From Nocardioides agariphilus (GTDB lineage: Bacteria; Actinomycetota; Actinomycetes; Propionibacteriales; Nocardioidaceae), in the NCBI RefSeq assembly GCF_015352445.1, contig NZ_JADKPO010000007.1, positions 1 to 64,000 on the forward strand: a DNA stretch of 64,000 nucleotides. Direction: 5' to 3'. The notes beneath the pieces are model-generated. The model saw only the letters and a list, made by a program, of their open reading frames with translations. It did not search any database and was not told where the DNA came from. A program made the translations under genes and the position numbers. Shown here piece by piece: positions 60,372 to 64,000 of the stretch; position 1 is the stretch's first letter; the number at the start of each line of letters is the position of its first letter.

Positions 60372-60461
60372 GCCGAGCAGGCCCTCACCGGCCCCGGGTC
60401 GCCGGTCCCAGTCGAGACTCTCGCTGCAGCGATCGCGGAGCCAGCCCGCTAGCCTGCGCCG

Positions 60462-62474
60462 GTGGACCGCTGGACCTACCGCCCTGAGCTCGACGGACTC
60501 AGGTCGGTGGCGGTCTACCTCGTGCTCCTGTTCCACTGCGGCCTGGGCCCGCTCGACGGCGGGTTCGTCGGGGTCGACCTGTTCTTCGTGCTGTCGGGGT
60601 TCTTGGTCTCGCACGTGATCTGGGCCGAGGTCGACAAGCGCGGCACGGCCCGCCCGGGCCAGTTGCTGGGCTGGTTCTACGCCAGGCGCGTTCGGCGCCT
60701 GCTGCCAGCCGCCGTGCTGGTCATCGTGACGACCGCTGCGCTCCAACTGCTGGTGGCCAGCACACCGCAGCGCGCCGGCATGGTGCGCGACGGCCAGGCC
60801 GCTCTCGTCTACCTCTCCAACTGGCAGTTCATCGCCGACTCCCGCGACTACTTCGCGGCTGACTCGACCGACACGAGCCCTTTCCTCCACTACTGGTCGC
60901 TGTCGATCGAGGAGCAGTTCTACGTCGTCTTGCCCCTGGTGCTGCTCGTCCTGCTCCGACTGCGGCGGTCGGCCAGGACCGTGCTCCTCGTGCTGGCCGC
61001 GGTGGTGGTGGCCTCTGTGGCTCTGCAGCTGTGGCGCGCAGCCGGTGACCCGACGTACGCCTACTACGCCACCGAGACGCGCATCTACCAGCTCGCCGCC
61101 GGAGTGCTGCTCGCCCAGGTGACCCGCCTGGTCACCATCCCGGTCGTGCGAGCCCGGGTGCTGGCGCTGGTCGGTGTCGTCGGGATCGTGGTCGTCGGAT
61201 CGTCGCTCGTCGACGTCTCGGCATCGGTGCGCGGACTGCTGGCGACCCTGTTCTCGGTTGCTGCGATCGCCGGACTGTACGGCGACCCGCAAGGGCCGAC
61301 GTCGCGGCTCCTGGCCCTGCCCGCGCCCCGCTACCTCGGGCAGATCTCCTACGGCACCTATCTGTGGCACTGGCCGCTCATCTTGGTCCTGCGCGACGTC
61401 TTCGACGTGCGCCCGCTGGTCCTGGCCCTGGTCGCGGCCCCGGTTGCCACCGGGCTCGCGGCGCTGTCCTACCAGCTCTTCGAGCGGCCCATCCGGCGTG
61501 CCGAGCCGCTCGAGAAGGTCCGCTGGCCGGTGGTCACCGTGGGTCTGGCGGTCAGCGCCGTGATCGCAGCGGTGGTGCTGCCGCCGGTGCTGCATGCCGA
61601 GGTGCGTCCCGCCGTCCAACGGGCCTCGAAGGACGGTCCGGCTGGCGCGGGCGGGGTGCCGTGGGCCGATGACCCCGTGCCCGCTGGCCTGGACCTGGTA
61701 GGCGCGTTGGGCGACGTCCCGGACGCCGGGGATCCGTGCACGGTCGACGACCTGGACATCTGTGTGCTCGAGTCCGGGTCGAGACAGCGAGTGCTGTTGA
61801 TCGGCGACAGCCAAACCGCGATGTTCGTCACCGCCTTCCGCTCCCTGGCACGCGAGCACGACTTCACCTTGCTGACCAACGTCGTGCGCGGATGCGCGTG
61901 GCCCGCGGGGCTCGTGCCGCGCTGTGGCGATGAGCTCGAGACGTTCTACCGCGACGTGCTGCCCCAGCTCGACGTCGACGTCGTCGTCGCTGTCAGCCTG
62001 GCCAGGTACGAGAAGAGGTGGCAGGTACGCCTCAACTCTCCCGACCGGCCCCCCGGAGAGACGCTGGCCCAGCTGCACCTGCGCAAGACCTCCGAGACGG
62101 TCGAGAAGATCCACGCGGCCGGAGCGCGACTCATCATCGTCAAGGCGCTACTGGGCACCGAGGGCTACCTGCGCAACGGACCGGACCCACTCGACTGCCT
62201 GGCCCGAGCCAAACGCCTCGGTGACTGCGCGCTGATACCGCCGATCGGCAAGCCCTTCACCGACGCCATCATGCAGACTCTCGCGATCGAGTCACCCGAC
62301 GACACCGCCACCGTCGACCTCAACCCCGTGCTCTGTCCCGACTACCCGATCTGCCGTCCGATCAGCGGCCGCACGATCGTGTGGAAGGACGCCCACCACG
62401 TGACGGGCACGTTCCTCGACGAGCAGCGCGCCGACATCTGGGCCCGACTGAGGGCGACCGGACTGCTCGACTGA
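60462..62474 (+). CDS. Acyltransferase 3 (OafA/YrhL) with C-terminal SGNH domain
   Basis: This 670-residue membrane O-acyltransferase has an N-terminal acyltransferase-3 domain of about ten helices (YRPELDGLRSVAVYLVLLFH, then FFVLSGFLVSHVIW and FLHYWSLSIEEQFYVVLP). An extracytoplasmic SGNH esterase-like domain follows, with LLIGDSQTAMF and a terminal WKDAHHVTGTFLD (DxxH). Such proteins move acetyl groups across the membrane onto polysaccharide or peptidoglycan. The GTG is six bases after TAGCCT (60450-60455). Target glycan unknown. Confidence 0.92.
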   Translation: MDRWTYRPELDGLRSVAVYLVLLFHCGLGPLDGGFVGVDLFFVLSGFLVSHVIWAEVDKRGTARPGQLLGWFYARRVRRLLPAAVLVIVTTAALQLLVASTPQRAGMVRDGQAALVYLSNWQFIADSRDYFAADSTDTSPFLHYWSLSIEEQFYVVLPLVLLVLLRLRRSARTVLLVLAAVVVASVALQLWRAAGDPTYAYYATETRIYQLAAGVLLAQVTRLVTIPVVRARVLALVGVVGIVVVGSSLVDVSASVRGLLATLFSVAAIAGLYGDPQGPTSRLLALPAPRYLGQISYGTYLWHWPLILVLRDVFDVRPLVLALVAAPVATGLAALSYQLFERPIRRAEPLEKVRWPVVTVGLAVSAVIAAVVLPPVLHAEVRPAVQRASKDGPAGAGGVPWADDPVPAGLDLVGALGDVPDAGDPCTVDDLDICVLESGSRQRVLLIGDSQTAMFVTAFRSLAREHDFTLLTNVVRGCAWPAGLVPRCGDELETFYRDVLPQLDVDVVVAVSLARYEKRWQVRLNSPDRPPGETLAQLHLRKTSETVEKIHAAGARLIIVKALLGTEGYLRNGPDPLDCLARAKRLGDCALIPPIGKPFTDAIMQTLAIESPDDTATVDLNPVLCPDYPICRPISGRTIVWKDAHHVTGTFLDEQRADIWARLRATGLLD

Positions 62475-62584
62475 CGGCTTCCTCTACGAACATCCGAACC
62501 AAGTCGCGCCGCGCCGCATCAGACCCACCGAGGGACCTGCTCGACGTCCCTGCGGACCCTGGCCGCGTCACGGCGGCCAGTGCA

Positions 62585-62617
62585 CGAGCCCCCGGCGTCG
62601 ACCGCGCCGGGGGCTCG
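62585..62617. terminator. Strong hairpin between convergent genes
   Basis: Perfect 13-base arms CGAGCCCCCGGCG (62585-62597) and CGCCGGGGGCTCG (62605-62617) enclose a 7-base loop. It lies between the acyltransferase (+) and the unknown gene ending at 62632 (-), so it is probably a bidirectional terminator. There is no T-tract. Confidence 0.7.
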
Positions 62618-62631
62618 GATATCTCTGGTGG

Positions 62632-63024
62632 TCAGGTGTGGTGGCGGGCGATGTCCGGCTCCACCAGCAGTGGCGTGATCCCACCGAGCCGCCGATGGAA
62701 CCGCACGTGCGCGGCGTACGCGTCGAGGACCTTCCACAGGGCTCGGTGCGCCTCCCAGGGCAGCGGCTCGTCGCCGTGGCGCCACGTGGAGCCGAAGGCG
62801 ATCCAGACAGCAACCCAGTTCGTCGCACAGTCCCAGGCGCCGCGTTGCGCCTCGACGAGGCGACGGCGTACCTGGAACTCCGTACGCCGACCGTCCAGGC
62901 AGTTGGGTGCCGTTCGGATCGGCCACACCCTCATGTCGCGCACCATCAAGACGAGCTCGAGGTCCTCGAGCATCGCCGGATCGACGAGAACGGTCGCGAC
63001 GTTCTCGTGGGGCGCGCGCCTCAT
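62632..63024 (-). CDS. Hypothetical protein
   Basis: I do not recognise this 130-residue soluble protein. It has a Trp-rich C-terminal half (NWVAVWIAFGSTWRHGDEPL, then HRALWKVLDAYAAHVRFH) and an HH pair at the end, with no signal peptide or membrane segment. Support for a real gene: the ATG is six bases after TACCTT on the minus strand (complement of 63031-63036), matching the leaderless promoters of its neighbours, and it is flanked by hairpins on both sides. Overlapping open frames on the other strand look like shadows. Confidence 0.55.
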   Translation of the reverse strand: MRRAPHENVATVLVDPAMLEDLELVLMVRDMRVWPIRTAPNCLDGRRTEFQVRRRLVEAQRGAWDCATNWVAVWIAFGSTWRHGDEPLPWEAHRALWKVLDAYAAHVRFHRRLGGITPLLVEPDIARHHT

Positions 63025-63061
63025 GCGGGCAAGGTAACCCCCGACCCGGGCTCTCGTCAGC

Positions 63062-63107
63062 CCGCGGTCCAGACATCAACCCCCGTACGCCGATGTCTGG
63101 ACCGCGG
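63062..63107. repeat. Long perfect inverted repeat
   Basis: CCGCGGTCCAGACATC (63062-63077) and GATGTCTGGACCGCGG (63092-63107) are perfect 16-base arms around a 14-base loop. It is downstream of the gene ending at 63133 and upstream of the next promoter, so it is probably a terminator. The loop is rich in C and the flanks lack a T-tract. Confidence 0.75.
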
Positions 63108-63132
63108 TCTCCGCGAAGTACGCGACACGGTG

Positions 63133-63999
63133 CTACTGCGACCAGTGAGCCTCGTAGTCGCTGGGCCACCAGCCCTCGATCTCCACCACGCCCTGTCCTT
63201 GTGGCCACTCCTGCATCGGATGGATGACGGTGCGCAGCTGGAGCGGCGGGCCCCACTCGTCGACGTGCCAGAAGCGGCAGGTGACCCGGATGTCGGTCGC
63301 ATCGAGCGGCAGGTAGGCCCAGCCGGGGATGCCGCAGCCGACCTGGATGCGCTTGCGGTGGCTGCTTCCGGCGGGGGTGTCGCAGGTGACGGTGCACTGC
63401 ACGACGTAGGACCCGGCGTTGTGGAAGCTGACCGTCACGGCCGGGATCTGGCCCACCCAGCGCGGCAACGGGGTGCGGCCGGCGAACGACATGAACTCGA
63501 AGGCGTACGGCACCATCGCCGGGGCCGGCCCACTGATCGGGCCGGGGTGCACGAACGCCTCCATGTTGCGCGCTCCCTGCCACTGACTGCCCCGGACGAA
63601 CTGCTGACCTGGTTCGCGTGAAGCGAGGTTCAACACCTCGGTCGCCTCGTAGGTCGCGGTGATGATGCCGAAGCCCTGGATGATCCCCGCATCCGTCGCG
63701 TAGCCACGGGCATCGGCCCACCGGCGCAGGAGGTCGTACTGCGTGTCGGCGATCCCCAGCGGGTCGGCCAACGCTCGCCGCTGACGATGCTCGCCGCGCG
63801 AGGCGATCGTGTGGGACTGCGCGAAGTGCCAGGACTCCGCGCTGCCGGTCGAGGGGCACGCCGGGACATGTCGCACGCCCTGGCTCCGGTAGTCCCAGCT
63901 GTGCGGGTCGTGCTCCTCGACGACCTCGACCTCCAACGGGATCGCGCCCCGCTTGTGACGTTCGAACGTGCCCGCCACCGGGTCGAGGACGCCGACCAT
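63133..63999 (-). CDS. Hypothetical protein, possibly incomplete at the window edge
   Basis: I do not recognise this protein of at least 288 residues. It begins MVGVLDPVAGTFERHKRGAI at the extreme edge of the window; the true start may lie outside. Segments such as VSFHNAGSYVVQCTVTCDTP suggest a beta-sandwich, and the C-terminus is Trp-rich (WPQGQGVVEIEGWWPSDYEA). No signal peptide or transmembrane helix is visible in this part. A strong hairpin (63062-63107) follows the stop. Confidence 0.6.
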   Translation of the reverse strand: MVGVLDPVAGTFERHKRGAIPLEVEVVEEHDPHSWDYRSQGVRHVPACPSTGSAESWHFAQSHTIASRGEHRQRRALADPLGIADTQYDLLRRWADARGYATDAGIIQGFGIITATYEATEVLNLASREPGQQFVRGSQWQGARNMEAFVHPGPISGPAPAMVPYAFEFMSFAGRTPLPRWVGQIPAVTVSFHNAGSYVVQCTVTCDTPAGSSHRKRIQVGCGIPGWAYLPLDATDIRVTCRFWHVDEWGPPLQLRTVIHPMQEWPQGQGVVEIEGWWPSDYEAHWSQ

Positions 64000-64000
64000 G

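Noticed and set aside
59568-62114. An 848-codon minus-strand frame
   Set aside because: It is antisense to the SDR and acyltransferase genes and has a low-complexity Gln/Arg/Asp/His composition.
1-64000. tRNA or rRNA genes
   Set aside because: No cloverleaf with a GGTTCGAATCC-type arm or rRNA-like segment was seen by eye in any intergenic region; small ncRNAs could not be assessed.

Overview
The window is GC-rich chromosomal DNA from an actinobacterium, most likely Nocardioides or a close relative (Nocardioidaceae). That placement is an inference from three things: the housekeeping order (era, CBS protein, ybeY, phoH, then rsmE-dnaJ-hrcA, hemW, lepA, rpsT, holA, comEC-comEA, degV, leuS), a 13E12-type DUF222/HNH gene, and a family of palindromic repeats with GGTTGAGGAGG and GTCTCGAAACC arms. 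No tRNA, rRNA, CRISPR array, prophage or insertion sequence was recognised. Bases 1-95, downstream of era, hold nothing I can name.

Layout. 96-10444: era, a siderophore-interacting flavoprotein, a PAP2/Aur1-type membrane protein, a methyltransferase/FAD-oxidoreductase pair resembling the 10-methyl fatty acid system (tmsB/tmsA), a TTC38-like protein, and the cytidine-deaminase-like/CBS/ybeY/phoH run. 10546-19890: a SARP-type regulator with a PIG-L deacetylase and a divergent methyltransferase; a lipoprotein with a complete set of copper-monooxygenase (PHM-like) ligands coupled to a HIT protein; an ECF sigma factor with a GerMN/Gmad2 partner; a winged-helix protein. 19897-26996: rsmE, dnaJ and hrcA under a CIRCE element, a metallo-hydrolase, a protein with a tenfold HDTG repeat, DUF3097, a DUF4870-type protein and hemW. 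27181-37941: a long-chain acyl-CoA synthetase, then a gene neighbourhood combining GTP cyclohydrolase II, a RibD-type reductase, a flippase-like membrane protein, a glycosyltransferase, a 6-pyruvoyl-tetrahydropterin-synthase-like protein, a medium-chain dehydrogenase and a CDP-alcohol phosphotransferase/sulfatase fusion. A repeat array plus the HNH gene sits inside it. 37972-44143: anti-sigma/sigma pair, then lepA followed by Nudix-GNAT, phosphotransferase and GH32 genes joined by stop/start overlaps. 44278-50494: a small acidic DV(E/Q)(G/A)H repeat protein, S8 peptidase, GAF protein and an MFS transporter with a cNMP-binding domain, divergent from a Crp/Fnr regulator and two phosphotransferases. 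50577-58800: rpsT, holA, comEC-comEA, degV and leuS with a leucine leader peptide. 58805-63999: TetR, SDR, an acyltransferase with SGNH domain and two unknown proteins.

How it works together. Most of the window is core translation, stress and DNA-uptake machinery. The best candidate for an undescribed system is the 29116-37941 neighbourhood, which pairs pterin/riboflavin-type chemistry with lipid-linked glycosyl or alditol-phosphate chemistry. Many genes have a TANNNT box 6-8 bases before the start codon, so leaderless transcription is common here. Palindromic repeats have been incorporated into coding sequence at least twice (the PAP2 C-terminus and inside leuS).
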